Below are positions 1-7,493 of a stretch of 64,000 bases of DNA, in pieces. Both the position numbers and the translations under genes were made by a program. The first letter of the stretch is position 1. Every line of letters starts with the position of its first letter. Below the pieces are notes generated by a model, which had not been told where the DNA came from, searched no databases, and was given only the letters and a program-made list of their open reading frames with translations. This DNA comes from JAGWBD01 sp965220615 (lineage in GTDB: Bacteria > Chloroflexota > Anaerolineae > Aggregatilineales > Phototrophicaceae). Where the stretch lies: positions 124,001-188,000 of the forward strand of contig CBDCQL010000001.1 in assembly GCA_965220615.1 (NCBI GenBank), written 5' to 3'.

Positions 1-1
1 G

Positions 2-493
2 TTCGGACTCTTCAACATTTTGCTCAAGGCCTTCGAACTGCCGCAGCAACGCTTCCTCAATCACCCGAACCAGGCCCTGGCCTCCATCCTCGCCGTCGTC
101 ATCTGGCAGGGCCTGGGCTTCGCCGTCGTCATCTTCCTCGCCGGCCTCAAGCACATCCCGCGCGTTTACTACGAGGCCGCCCGCGTCGATGGCGCCACCC
201 GCTGGCAGACCTTCCGCAACATCACCCTGCCCCTGCTCAACCCCAGCATCGTCTACCTCGTCGTGCTGCAGTCGATCTCCTTCCTGCGCATGTTCGCGCC
301 GGTGCTGGCCATGACCGACCAGGGCGACGGCGGCCCGCTCAACTCCACCACCACCGTCGTGCTGCGCGTCTACCGCGAGGCCTTCCAGCGCCTCAACATG
401 GGCTACGCCGCCGCGCTGACGGTCGTACTCTTCTGCATCATCCTGCTCGTCACCATCTTCCAGCTGCGCGTCACCACGCGCCGCACCAATTGA
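2..493 (+). CDS. Carbohydrate ABC transporter permease, MalF/UgpA type (5' partial)
   Basis: This is the C-terminal 163 residues of an inner-membrane permease of the binding-protein-dependent sugar importer family. The frame is already open at the window edge, so the true start lies upstream. The EAA loop that docks on the ATPase is visible as YYEAARVDGATRWQTFRNI followed by LPLL. Two to three further hydrophobic segments follow, and the protein ends in a short basic tail (RVTTRRTN). The second permease begins 14 bases downstream, the usual MalF-MalG arrangement, so the two should form the heterodimeric channel. The substrate cannot be read from this part. The ATPase and binding protein are not in the window after it. 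Confidence 0.9.
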   Translation, partial: FGLFNILLKAFELPQQRFLNHPNQALASILAVVIWQGLGFAVVIFLAGLKHIPRVYYEAARVDGATRWQTFRNITLPLLNPSIVYLVVLQSISFLRMFAPVLAMTDQGDGGPLNSTTTVVLRVYREAFQRLNMGYAAALTVVLFCIILLVTIFQLRVTTRRTN

Positions 494-506
494 CGGAGAT
501 GAAACG

Positions 507-1397
507 ATGAGCAGCGTCGAACGCGCGCGACCCGCCCTGCCACTGCAGCGGGCCAGTCCCCTTCGCGGCAGCGGCGACCTGGCCCTGCGCGTCCTGGTCT
601 ACGCCCTGCTCATCCTGCTGGCCATCACCATGGTCGTGCCCTTCCTGTGGATGATCGCGACGTCATTCAAGACCTCCGAGGAAATCCTCTTCCCGAACTT
701 CCTGCCGAACAGCCCGACGCTGGAAAACTACACTTTCGTCCTGACCGAGACCGCCCTGCCGCGCTGGTACGTCAACTCCTTCATCGTCGCCATCCTGAGC
801 ACCGTCAGCGTGGCCTTCTTCGATTCGATCGCCGGCTTCGCTTTCGCCAAGTACCAGTTCCCTGGCAAGCGGGTGATTTTCATCGCCTTTCTCGGCTCGC
901 TGATGGTGCCGACCGAGATGCTCATCATCCCCTGGTACATCATGTCGGTGAACCCACCGATCGGCACCACCTGGGTCGACACCTACTGGGGCATCGCCTT
1001 CCCCGGCGTCATCACCGCCGCCGGCATCTTCCTCATGCGCCAGTTCATGCAGGGCGTGCCCGACGAGTTGCTCGACGCCGGCCGCATCGACGGCGTGAGC
1101 GAGTTCGGCCTCTACTGGCGCATCGCCCTGCCGCTCAGCATGGCCGCCGTCGGCGCCCTGTGCATCTTCAACTTCCTCGGCAACTGGAACGCCTTCATCT
1201 GGCCGCTGATCGTCACCTCCGCGCTGGACATGTTCACCCTGCCGGTCGGCCTGCAGTTTTTCTCCAGCGAGTTCACCTCGGACTGGCACCTCGTCATGAC
1301 CGGCGCCACGCTCTCGCTGCTGCCCCTGCTGACGATCGTCGTCATCTTCCAGCGCTACATCATCGAGGGCATCGCCCTCACCGGCGTCAAGGGCTAG
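507..1397 (+). CDS. Carbohydrate ABC transporter permease, MalG/UgpE type
   Basis: A 296-residue inner-membrane permease, the partner of the upstream MalF-type subunit. A basic N-terminal tail of about 25 residues precedes the first membrane helix (LVYALLILLAITMVVPFLWMI). The central region carries the EAA-type loop (DELLDAGRIDGVSEFGLYWR then ALPL), which contacts the nucleotide-binding subunit. The length and the ending (...IEGIALTGVKG) are typical of the family. The ATG has a GGAG ribosome-binding site just after the stop of the first permease, so the pair is cotranscribed. A hairpin follows the stop. The family imports mono-, di- or oligosaccharides or glycerol-3-phosphate; which one is unknown here. 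Confidence 0.93.
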   Translation: MSSVERARPALPLQRASPLRGSGDLALRVLVYALLILLAITMVVPFLWMIATSFKTSEEILFPNFLPNSPTLENYTFVLTETALPRWYVNSFIVAILSTVSVAFFDSIAGFAFAKYQFPGKRVIFIAFLGSLMVPTEMLIIPWYIMSVNPPIGTTWVDTYWGIAFPGVITAAGIFLMRQFMQGVPDELLDAGRIDGVSEFGLYWRIALPLSMAAVGALCIFNFLGNWNAFIWPLIVTSALDMFTLPVGLQFFSSEFTSDWHLVMTGATLSLLPLLTIVVIFQRYIIEGIALTGVKG

Positions 1398-1433
1398 GCG
1401 CCCACAGTCCCGCTTCCACTACGCGAAAAGCAC

Positions 1434-1456
1434 AGGGCGGGAAAAGTCCCGGCCCT
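1434..1456. terminator. Candidate hairpin terminator after the sugar permeases
   Basis: The arms AGGGC-GGGA and TCCC-G-GCCCT pair with one bulged base around an AAAG loop. It sits 37 bases after the permease stop and between converging genes. There is no long T tract on the plus side; the minus-strand reading is followed by GTGCTTTT. It could serve both directions, but this is a weak call. Confidence 0.4.
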
Positions 1457-1497
1457 TCCTGTTCAACTGTATGTTGTTGAATCCGGGCTCTTGCCCT

Positions 1498-1746
1498 TTA
1501 TGCGGGGGAGCGCAGCGACAGCGACACCAGCGCGCCGATGCCCGCCTGAACGATGGCAGCGATGATGATCCACACCTTGAAGGACCCGGCCAGCGCCCTG
1601 ACTTCGCCGCGCAAGATCTCAATGTCCGCTTTCAGTTCGCCGCGTGTATCAATCAATTCACCCCGGACGCTTTCCAGGTCAGCCTTCGTCGCCAGATGCG
1701 TATAACCTTCTTCCAACCTCGCCAGGCGTTCTTCTGTTGTGCTCAT
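1498..1746 (-). CDS. Small coiled-coil protein with C-terminal membrane helix (copy A)
   Basis: An 82-residue protein, tandem paralogue of the next gene. It starts MSTTEERLARLEEGYTHLAT, then a charged heptad-like stretch (KADLESVRGEL, TRGELKADIEILRGEV), and ends with one hydrophobic helix (VWIIIAAIVQAGIGALVSL). The predicted topology is a short cytoplasmic coiled coil anchored by a tail helix. The ATG at 1746 is chosen because GAAAGGAACTCC lies just upstream and the paralogue starts at the same residue; an upstream extension of 15 residues has no support. The family is common as small uncharacterised proteins in bacterial genomes and I assign no function. The LATKADLE motif recurs in the small gene at 62773-62907. 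Confidence 0.75.
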   Translation of the reverse strand: MSTTEERLARLEEGYTHLATKADLESVRGELIDTRGELKADIEILRGEVRALAGSFKVWIIIAAIVQAGIGALVSLSLRSPA

Positions 1747-1860
1747 GGGGAGTTCCTTTCTGCGCCGGACGCGTAAGCTACGCGCAGACACCAGCCTTGT
1801 TTGACCTTAGAGTAACACGTCTATTGCCGGAACTGTGAAATTCGTTGCGTCAGTTCGCGC

Positions 1861-2130
1861 TCACGTCGTCAGCGCCACCAGCGCGCTAAAGCTCCCCTGA
1901 ACAATGGCGGCGATGATGATCCAGACCTTGAAGGACCCGGCCAGTGCCCTGACTTCGCCGCGCAGAATCTCGATTTCTTCCTTAAGTTCGCCTCTTGTTT
2001 CTTTCAGTTCACCTCGCACGGCGACGATATCCGCTTTCAATTCGCCGCGTACGCTCTCCAGGTCGGCCCTGGTTGCGACATGAGCGTAGCCCTCTTCCAG
2101 CCGGGCCAGGCGTTCTTCTGTTGTGCTCAT
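1861..2130 (-). CDS. Small coiled-coil protein with C-terminal membrane helix (copy B)
   Basis: An 89-residue paralogue of the preceding small gene, in the same orientation and 114 bases away. The N-terminus (MSTTEERLARLEEGYAHVAT) and the block EILRGEVRALAGSFKVWIII are almost identical between the copies. Between them this copy has one extra repeat-like segment (VRGELKADIVAVRGELKETR), so copy number of the GEL-containing repeat is what differs. A ribosome-binding site AGAAGGGAACTCC precedes the ATG. The tail helix ends VQGSFSALVALTT. It is a tandem duplication whose coiled-coil length has changed. Function unknown. Confidence 0.75.
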   Translation of the reverse strand: MSTTEERLARLEEGYAHVATRADLESVRGELKADIVAVRGELKETRGELKEEIEILRGEVRALAGSFKVWIIIAAIVQGSFSALVALTT

Positions 2131-2223
2131 GGGGAGTTCCCTTCTGCGCCGGGCGCGAAACCATCGCGCGGGCGCCTGCCTCGTATGGCTTCAGTGTATC
2201 ACAACACCAGATGGCCCGGCCAC

Positions 2224-2880
2224 TTACCTGACCAGCCCTTGTTCCTCACAAAGCGTCCGCAGGCCGGCGACGAATTCGCCGCTGCCGCCGTGCGCCGGAT
2301 GCCGCAGCGCGTGATGCTCCTTCCCCAGGGCCGTCAGACTGCCCTGCGCCGAGCGACCCACGGCCACCAGCGTACGCGGCCTGAAGCGCGCCAGCACCTC
2401 GCGCAGAACGTCGCGGCCCTGCGCCAGTTCGGCGGCGCGCGGCGGGCGGTTGCTCAACATCCGCCCCGCCATGTGGGGGTGAAAAGGCACGCTGTTCCAG
2501 ATCAGCGGCGCGACGCCCAGGTCGGCCAGCGCGCGCCAGAGGATCGTCGCGCTCTGTTCGCCCTGAATCCGCTCGAAGCCCGGCTCCGGCACGTCTGCAT
2601 AGCCGCGTTCCCGACCGAACAGCCCCAGGCCCGGCACGCCCTCCAGCAGCACGCGCCGGCTGGTCACCGGGATGCCGGTCAGGCGGCAGCCACGGTAGCC
2701 CGGCGCTTCAAAAAGCAGCAGGGCCTCCGGCCGGCGCGCCTGCATGTCGCGCAGATAGCGCCGCAGGTTCGCCCGCCGCAATGCGTTGCTCGCCGACGTA
2801 TCAGCGTACTGGTTGAACAGCTCCGCTCCGGTCGCGGTTCGCGCCAGAGACGCGACGAAGTCCTGGCTCCAGTCGCTCAT
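2224..2880 (-). CDS. Uracil-DNA glycosylase superfamily protein
   Basis: A 218-residue protein with the layout of the uracil-DNA glycosylase superfamily. Motif 1 is FEAPGYRGCRLTGIPVTS (residues 57-74), where the family holds the water-activating or uracil-contacting GExPG-type loop. A conserved aromatic block WNSVPFHPH is at about 128-136. The C-terminal DNA-intercalation loop is LRHPAHGG (192-199). The family excises deaminated or damaged bases; here the first motif has E58-A-P and lacks a clear catalytic Asp, so activity is uncertain. Its start overlaps the stop of the sugar isomerase-like gene by ATGA (2877-2880), implying translational coupling. It has no obvious metabolic link to that gene. 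Confidence 0.7.
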   Translation of the reverse strand: MSDWSQDFVASLARTATGAELFNQYADTSASNALRRANLRRYLRDMQARRPEALLLFEAPGYRGCRLTGIPVTSRRVLLEGVPGLGLFGRERGYADVPEPGFERIQGEQSATILWRALADLGVAPLIWNSVPFHPHMAGRMLSNRPPRAAELAQGRDVLREVLARFRPRTLVAVGRSAQGSLTALGKEHHALRHPAHGGSGEFVAGLRTLCEEQGLVR

Positions 2881-3644
2881 GCGTAGCGCGTCAGCCAGGC
2901 GCGCAGCGTGGCCGCGTCACGCAGGAATTGCTCCGGCGAGTTGTCACGCACGAACTCCAGCGAGACCTGTCGCTCGCCTGGCAGCGCCGCCAGCCGGTCC
3001 AGATAAAGTCGCCAGTCCGCCTCGCCCTCCCGCAGCGACAGGCGGTCCCGCGACGTGGGCCACCAGTGAAAGCAATGCACGTTGCCCAGCCAGGGCGACA
3101 CGGCTTCCAGCGCCAGCAGATTCTCCTGCGGCAGCCAGCCGTTGCGGGGTTGCCAGTAGACGCCCGCGGCGTCCACCCCCCGCAGCAGCAATGCGGCCAT
3201 CGCGCTGGTCTCCGTCAGCGTGTTGCGATGAAACTCGAAGTCCACCCGGACTTGCCCGGCATTCGCCAGGGCGCAGACGCGCCGCGCCCGTTCCATAATG
3301 CGCCCACGCTCCTTCGGCGACGTCGCATCCGGCCCGGCGGCGCCGGCCCAGACGCGGATGACCGGCGCGCCCAGCGCCAGCGCGGTTGCCAGCACTGCCT
3401 CAAAGGATGCTTCTTCCTGCGCCTCGTCGCGCAGGCGATAGTACGATCCGTAGGCGCTCACTTGCAGACCGGCGTCGCGGGTCATCGCCGCCAGCTGACG
3501 CGCGCGCCGCTCGTCGCCTGGCGGCGCGTGCAGGTCCCCGCCCCACTCAATGCTCGTCAGCCGGGCCTCTTGCGCCAAAGCTACAATGCGCACCGGCTCC
3601 AGTTGCCGAAAGGTGATTGAGACCAGCCCGGCGTGCAACATCAT
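2877..3644 (-). CDS. Sugar phosphate isomerase/epimerase-like TIM barrel protein
   Basis: A 255-residue protein of the xylose isomerase-like TIM-barrel superfamily, which includes hydroxypyruvate isomerase, tagatose epimerase and inosose dehydratase relatives. The start MMLHAGLVSITFRQL is the typical first beta strand. Candidate metal ligands are visible in FEFHRNTLTET, NVHCFHWWP and SLEFVRDNS, all at barrel-strand ends. The ATG lies seven bases after the stop of the dehydrogenase gene, and the stop overlaps the UDG-like start. Together with the dehydrogenase and the SAF-domain oxidoreductase it suggests catabolism of a sugar acid or polyol, but the substrate is not readable. Confidence 0.75.
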   Translation of the reverse strand: MMLHAGLVSITFRQLEPVRIVALAQEARLTSIEWGGDLHAPPGDERRARQLAAMTRDAGLQVSAYGSYYRLRDEAQEEASFEAVLATALALGAPVIRVWAGAAGPDATSPKERGRIMERARRVCALANAGQVRVDFEFHRNTLTETSAMAALLLRGVDAAGVYWQPRNGWLPQENLLALEAVSPWLGNVHCFHWWPTSRDRLSLREGEADWRLYLDRLAALPGERQVSLEFVRDNSPEQFLRDAATLRAWLTRYA

Positions 3645-3650
3645 CGCGCC

Positions 3651-4643
3651 TCAGGCCATACGCGCGTAACTGGCGCGCGTGAGGGCGTGTTGCAGGGGCT
3701 CGCCGCGCAGAAAGCGGCGCAGTTCGTCGACCATGCTGCGACCGAGGCGCCGGCACTCCACACCCTGCGCGCCGGCGATGTGGGGCGTCAGCACGGCGTT
3801 GGGCAGCGCGTACAAGGGCGACTCCGGCGGCGGCGGCTCCGGTGAGGTTACGTCCAGCAGTGCGAACAGGTCCGGCCGTTCGCGCAACACCTGCACGAGC
3901 TCATCCTCACGCACAAGGGCGCCGCGCGCCGTGTTGATGAAGACCGCACCGGGCTTCATCGCCCGCAACTGCACGCTGCCGATCAGCCCTCGCGTTTCGT
4001 CCAGCAGCGGCGTATGCAGCGAGACCACGTCCGCCTGGCGAAAGACCTCGTCCAGCGATTCCACCAACGTCACGCCCAGGCCACCGGCCACAGCCGGGTC
4101 GACGTAGGGGTCCCAGGCGATGACCTCCAGATCATGGCGACGCAGCAGGCTGGCGACCCGCTGCGCCACCGCGCCCAGCGATACCAGCCCGACGACCGAG
4201 CCACAGAGTCCGGCGGCGACGGGCTCTATTGACCAGACCCCCTGCTCCCGCAGGCGCAGTGCGTGACGCCAGGCCCCTTTCAAGCCCATCAGGACTTGCG
4301 CACAGGCAAAATCGCCAGTGATGACGGCGTTGGCCTCTGCCGCGCTGCTGATTTGTATGCCGCTGGCCCAGAACGCGTCGGTCACGACGCGGCGCAGTGA
4401 CCCGGCGCCGTAGAGCACCAGCTTCAGATTCGGGGCCGCCTCCAGAAAGGCGGCGTCCAGGCGCGGCGCGCCCCAGCCGGACAACATGACCTCGACTGAC
4501 GCCAGTAACTCCGGCGTTGCCGCGATGGACTCAGGCGTCTGCGGGTCCGCGTAGACGTCCACCAGGCCGGCGACGGCGGCGCGTTCCTGCGGGCCGTAAA
4601 TGCGCCCGTAGCCTCTTTCACCCAGAATGTACAGCGCACGCAA
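3651..4643 (-). CDS. D-2-hydroxyacid dehydrogenase, NAD-dependent
   Basis: A 330-residue soluble oxidoreductase of the D-isomer 2-hydroxyacid dehydrogenase family. The cofactor domain begins with a variant glycine motif (GSVVGLVSLGAVAQRV) and an acidic residue after the next strand (IAWDPY). The catalytic Arg lies in NTARGALVRE, the Glu in the segment LDVTSPEPPPPE, and the His in TPHIAGAQG. I place the start at TTG 4643, two bases after the stop of the upstream gene, because the frame upstream of it only shadows that gene in another frame and no in-frame ATG fits the fold. The tight spacing makes it an operon member. The substrate is probably a hydroxy- or keto-acid made by its neighbours. 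Confidence 0.82.
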   Translation of the reverse strand: MRALYILGERGYGRIYGPQERAAVAGLVDVYADPQTPESIAATPELLASVEVMLSGWGAPRLDAAFLEAAPNLKLVLYGAGSLRRVVTDAFWASGIQISSAAEANAVITGDFACAQVLMGLKGAWRHALRLREQGVWSIEPVAAGLCGSVVGLVSLGAVAQRVASLLRRHDLEVIAWDPYVDPAVAGGLGVTLVESLDEVFRQADVVSLHTPLLDETRGLIGSVQLRAMKPGAVFINTARGALVREDELVQVLRERPDLFALLDVTSPEPPPPESPLYALPNAVLTPHIAGAQGVECRRLGRSMVDELRRFLRGEPLQHALTRASYARMA

Positions 4644-4645
4644 GG

Positions 4646-6034
4646 TCAGCGAATCCCGGCCATCCAGGCGTCCTGTTCGCGGCGCAGCGCCCAGAGCGGG
4701 GCGTCCGGCGGCTCGGGCACCATGTCCATCGTCAATATCGTGCCCGCCGGTACGTCGCGCAACAGGGTCTTGCCCATGGCCATGTGGATGGGAAGCGGTG
4801 CGCCAGGCACGATCGGCTCCGCCGGCCGCATGCGCGCCAGCAGCTTCGGGCTGTGATCGTCCTCCACGGTCTCGCCACAGGCCAGGTCCACCGTCGCCTC
4901 GGCCAGCACGTCGAAGCGCTGCTCGAAGTCCAGCGCACCCGTCGGAATCTGCTGCAAGGCGGCCAGCAGCACGGTCAGTGGCGTTTCCACGCCGCACAAG
5001 TGATGGGGCCGGAAAATGAGCGCCGTCGTGTCCCCGGCGTTGGGGATCAGCCCCTTGGTCGTCAAAATGTAACGTGAATAGTCGTTCGCGCAGGCCACGA
5101 TGATGAAGACGCCGCCGCCCATGCCGGCCTCGTGGGGCCCGCGCAACACCGTCACGCCGTCGATGACACCGCGCCGACCGAGGATGCCGCCATCCTCTTG
5201 CGGCGCCAGCACTTCCGGTATCTCCGGGACGCGCAGCAGGGGCCCGTGCAGCGTGTCCAGGTCCGGCGCCAGCCCGGTGGCGTTGGCCGCAATCACCAGT
5301 TCCCCCAGGTCGTAGCCCATCAGGCGCGACAGGTCCCAAGACAGTTCCATACGACTTGCCAGCTTGTCGCGCGCTTCCGTCGCCGGCGCGGGCGCGAAGA
5401 GCGCCTGCTGCGCGGCGCTGAGGTCGAGGGACTTGCGCCGCGTGCGTAATTGACCTGCGACCTCATCGAAGACAATTTCGACGTCGCGCGCCTTGCCGCC
5501 GCAGACCACGTCCAGCCCCAGCGCCCGGGCCCACTCCACCATGCCGATCAGCAGGCCGTGCTGGTCGCCATCCACGGCGCTGTAGACCAGGCCGGCCTCT
5601 GTGAATTTCTTGCGCAGCATGGGTCCCACCAGGGCGTCCGGCTCCTTGCTGACCATCGCCAGATGGGCGCCCTGCTCCAGGGCCAGCAGAGCATGCCTGG
5701 CCGCCACCTCCGGCACGCCGGTCGATTCCACCACGACGTCCAGCGGCAGGGCCTGAAGGAGCGACGCATCCGGCACGATGACGCGTTTGCCGCGTTCGTG
5801 CGCCGCCTTCACCGCCACAGGACTCTCGCAGATGACGCAGTCCTCCTCCGCCAAACCGGCCAGCATGCAGGCGCGCCAGGCCGCCTCCACGTCCACGTCG
5901 CAGACGATCGGCACCGCCAGCGCCGGGATGGCCTGTGCCTGGGTAATGATCGCCGTGGCGTAATGCCCCGTGCCGATGACGCCGGTCACGACCGGTCGCC
6001 CGTCACCCTGTTGCAACAGTTGTCGATAGACCAT
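4646..6034 (-). CDS. Homoserine dehydrogenase-like oxidoreductase with SAF domain
   Basis: A 462-residue protein. The N-terminal Rossmann fold shows GVIGTGHYATAII (residues 18-30) and a conserved Lys in MVSKEPD, as in homoserine dehydrogenase-like enzymes. The C-terminal third has SAF/AFP-like features (LLRDVPAGTILTMDMV). This architecture matches the COG4091-type predicted homoserine dehydrogenases often placed beside sugar-acid genes; one characterised relative (DRL) reduces an apiose-pathway-like intermediate, so the name 'homoserine dehydrogenase' should not be taken as function. It heads the minus-strand cluster down to 2224. A compact repeat element and then a divergent flavoenzyme gene lie upstream. 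Confidence 0.75.
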   Translation of the reverse strand: MVYRQLLQQGDGRPVVTGVIGTGHYATAIITQAQAIPALAVPIVCDVDVEAAWRACMLAGLAEEDCVICESPVAVKAAHERGKRVIVPDASLLQALPLDVVVESTGVPEVAARHALLALEQGAHLAMVSKEPDALVGPMLRKKFTEAGLVYSAVDGDQHGLLIGMVEWARALGLDVVCGGKARDVEIVFDEVAGQLRTRRKSLDLSAAQQALFAPAPATEARDKLASRMELSWDLSRLMGYDLGELVIAANATGLAPDLDTLHGPLLRVPEIPEVLAPQEDGGILGRRGVIDGVTVLRGPHEAGMGGGVFIIVACANDYSRYILTTKGLIPNAGDTTALIFRPHHLCGVETPLTVLLAALQQIPTGALDFEQRFDVLAEATVDLACGETVEDDHSPKLLARMRPAEPIVPGAPLPIHMAMGKTLLRDVPAGTILTMDMVPEPPDAPLWALRREQDAWMAGIR

Positions 6035-6103
6035 GGTCCCTCCTCCCGCGCCATTCTACCCGTGCGCCCCGGCTGCGCCATGACTGCGGCGGATGATGCA
6101 GGG

Positions 6104-6294
6104 GTAGCGAGGGCATCAGCCCGAAGCATCCCGCAGGGGCGACATATCATGTCGCCCGCGGGAACACCATATCGCCCGTGCACGACAGGACCACAGGACG
6201 GGCGATTTGATAAATCGCCCCTACAACGATTTGTCGGGGTGGGCGATTTGGTAAATCGTCCCTGCGGGATGCTTCGGGCTGGTGCCCTCGCTAT
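6104..6294. repeat. MITE-like compound palindromic repeat element
   Basis: A block of about 190 bases bounded by an inverted repeat of about 34 bases (6104-6138 against 6260-6294, core TAGCGAGGGC...CCGAAGCATCCCGC). Inside are three short palindromes: GGGCGACAT-ATC-ATGTCGCCC (6137-6157), GGGCGATTT-GAT-AAATCGCCC (6200-6220) and GGGCGATTT-GGT-AAATCGTCC (6241-6261). Related modules occur at 26800, 51873-51968 and 62706. No open reading frame is inside, so it would be non-autonomous. It fills nearly all of the 298-base gap between the divergent genes 4646-6034 and 6333-7493. Its right end carries a TATAAT (6292-6297) 36 bases before the next start codon. Confidence 0.8.
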
Positions 6295-6332
6295 AATGGC
6301 GCGGATTTCGCAGAGTATGGCAAGGAGTTCTC

Positions 6333-7493
6333 ATGGACAGTCACTACGATGCAATCGTCATCGGACTGGGCGTGATGGGCAGCACTGCCGCCTGGCACCT
6401 GGCGCGCAGCGGCCAACGTGTGCTGGCGCTGGAGCAGTTCGAACTTGATCATCAGAACGGCAGTTCCTACGGCAGTTCGCGCATCATCCGTTACGCCTAC
6501 GATCACCCTGCCTACATCCCCCTCGCCCACAACGCCTACGCCCTCTGGCGCGAACTGGAGGAGGACTCCGGGGAACAACTCCTGCGAGTCGTCGGCGGCC
6601 TCGATTTCGGCGCGGCCGACGAAGACACCCTGATCGCCACCCGCGACGTTCTGGAGGAGGCCGGCATGTCCTACGACTGGCTGACGCCGGAAGAAGTGAG
6701 CGCGCGCTTCCCCCAGTTCCGCCTCGACGAACACATGATGGGACTCTACCAGCCGGATGGCGGGGCGCTCCACGCCTCGCGCTGCGTCGTGGCCGCCGCC
6801 CGCATGGCGCTCCAGCACGGCGCAACCCTGCAGACCGGAGCCCGCGTCACGGCCATTGAGGTCCACAGCGACTCCGTCACGGTGCGCACTGCCGACGAAA
6901 GTTTCAGCGCGGCCCGGCTCGTGATCAGCGCCGGCGGCTGGTCCGGCCCGCTGCTACGCACCATCGGGCTCGAGTTGCCCCTGCAACCCACGCGCGAGCA
7001 ACTCTTCTTTTTCGATACGCAGGACCCGGAGGCCTTTCTGCCCGGGCGCATGCCCTACTTCAGGGAGCACGGCTCGCGCCACAAACTCAATTCCCTGCTG
7101 CACTTTTACGGCATCCCGAACATCGATGGCTGCGGCTTCAAGGCCAGCATTCACACCAATGGCGAACCCACCGACCCCGACAACACCCTGCGCACTGTGG
7201 ATGATTCCGTCTGCGAGACGCTGCGCGCCTTTTTCCGGCGTCACGTGCCGCTGGCGGACAGCCCGCTGAAGACCGGCCGCGTCTGTCTTTACACCATGAC
7301 GCCGGACGAACACTTCATCATGGACTGCCACCCGGAGCACGCGCACGTGGCCATCGGCGCCGGCTTCAGCGGCCATGGCTTCAAGTTTGGCGCGGCCATC
7401 GGGAAAATCCTCGCCGACCTGGTCAGCAGGGGTGAATCGGACGTGGATATCAGCCTGTTTGCGCTGTCGCGTTTTGCCACAAACGAGGACTGA
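6333..7493 (+). CDS. Sarcosine oxidase / N-methyltryptophan oxidase family flavoenzyme
   Basis: A 386-residue FAD-dependent amine oxidase of the monomeric sarcosine oxidase (MSOX/SolA) type. The dinucleotide-binding motif is IGLGVMGSTAAWHLA (10-24), followed by the family signature SYGSSRIIRYAY. The Cys that carries covalent FAD in MSOX (Cys315) is present here as Cys318 in RVCLYTMTPDEHFIMD. The C-terminal block AIGAGFSGHGFKFG is also conserved. Such enzymes demethylate N-methyl amino acids, giving formaldehyde and peroxide. AAGGAG precedes the ATG, and a TATAAT at 6292 may be its -10 box. The 3' end overlaps the convergent membrane gene by 44 bases. Confidence 0.88.
   Translation: MDSHYDAIVIGLGVMGSTAAWHLARSGQRVLALEQFELDHQNGSSYGSSRIIRYAYDHPAYIPLAHNAYALWRELEEDSGEQLLRVVGGLDFGAADEDTLIATRDVLEEAGMSYDWLTPEEVSARFPQFRLDEHMMGLYQPDGGALHASRCVVAAARMALQHGATLQTGARVTAIEVHSDSVTVRTADESFSAARLVISAGGWSGPLLRTIGLELPLQPTREQLFFFDTQDPEAFLPGRMPYFREHGSRHKLNSLLHFYGIPNIDGCGFKASIHTNGEPTDPDNTLRTVDDSVCETLRAFFRRHVPLADSPLKTGRVCLYTMTPDEHFIMDCHPEHAHVAIGAGFSGHGFKFGAAIGKILADLVSRGESDVDISLFALSRFATNED

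Noticed and set aside
4644..5339. N-terminal extension of the dehydrogenase frame by about 230 codons
   Set aside because: It runs through the upstream oxidoreductase gene in another frame and has a low-complexity Arg/Ala/Gly composition. The TTG start at 4643 fits the fold.
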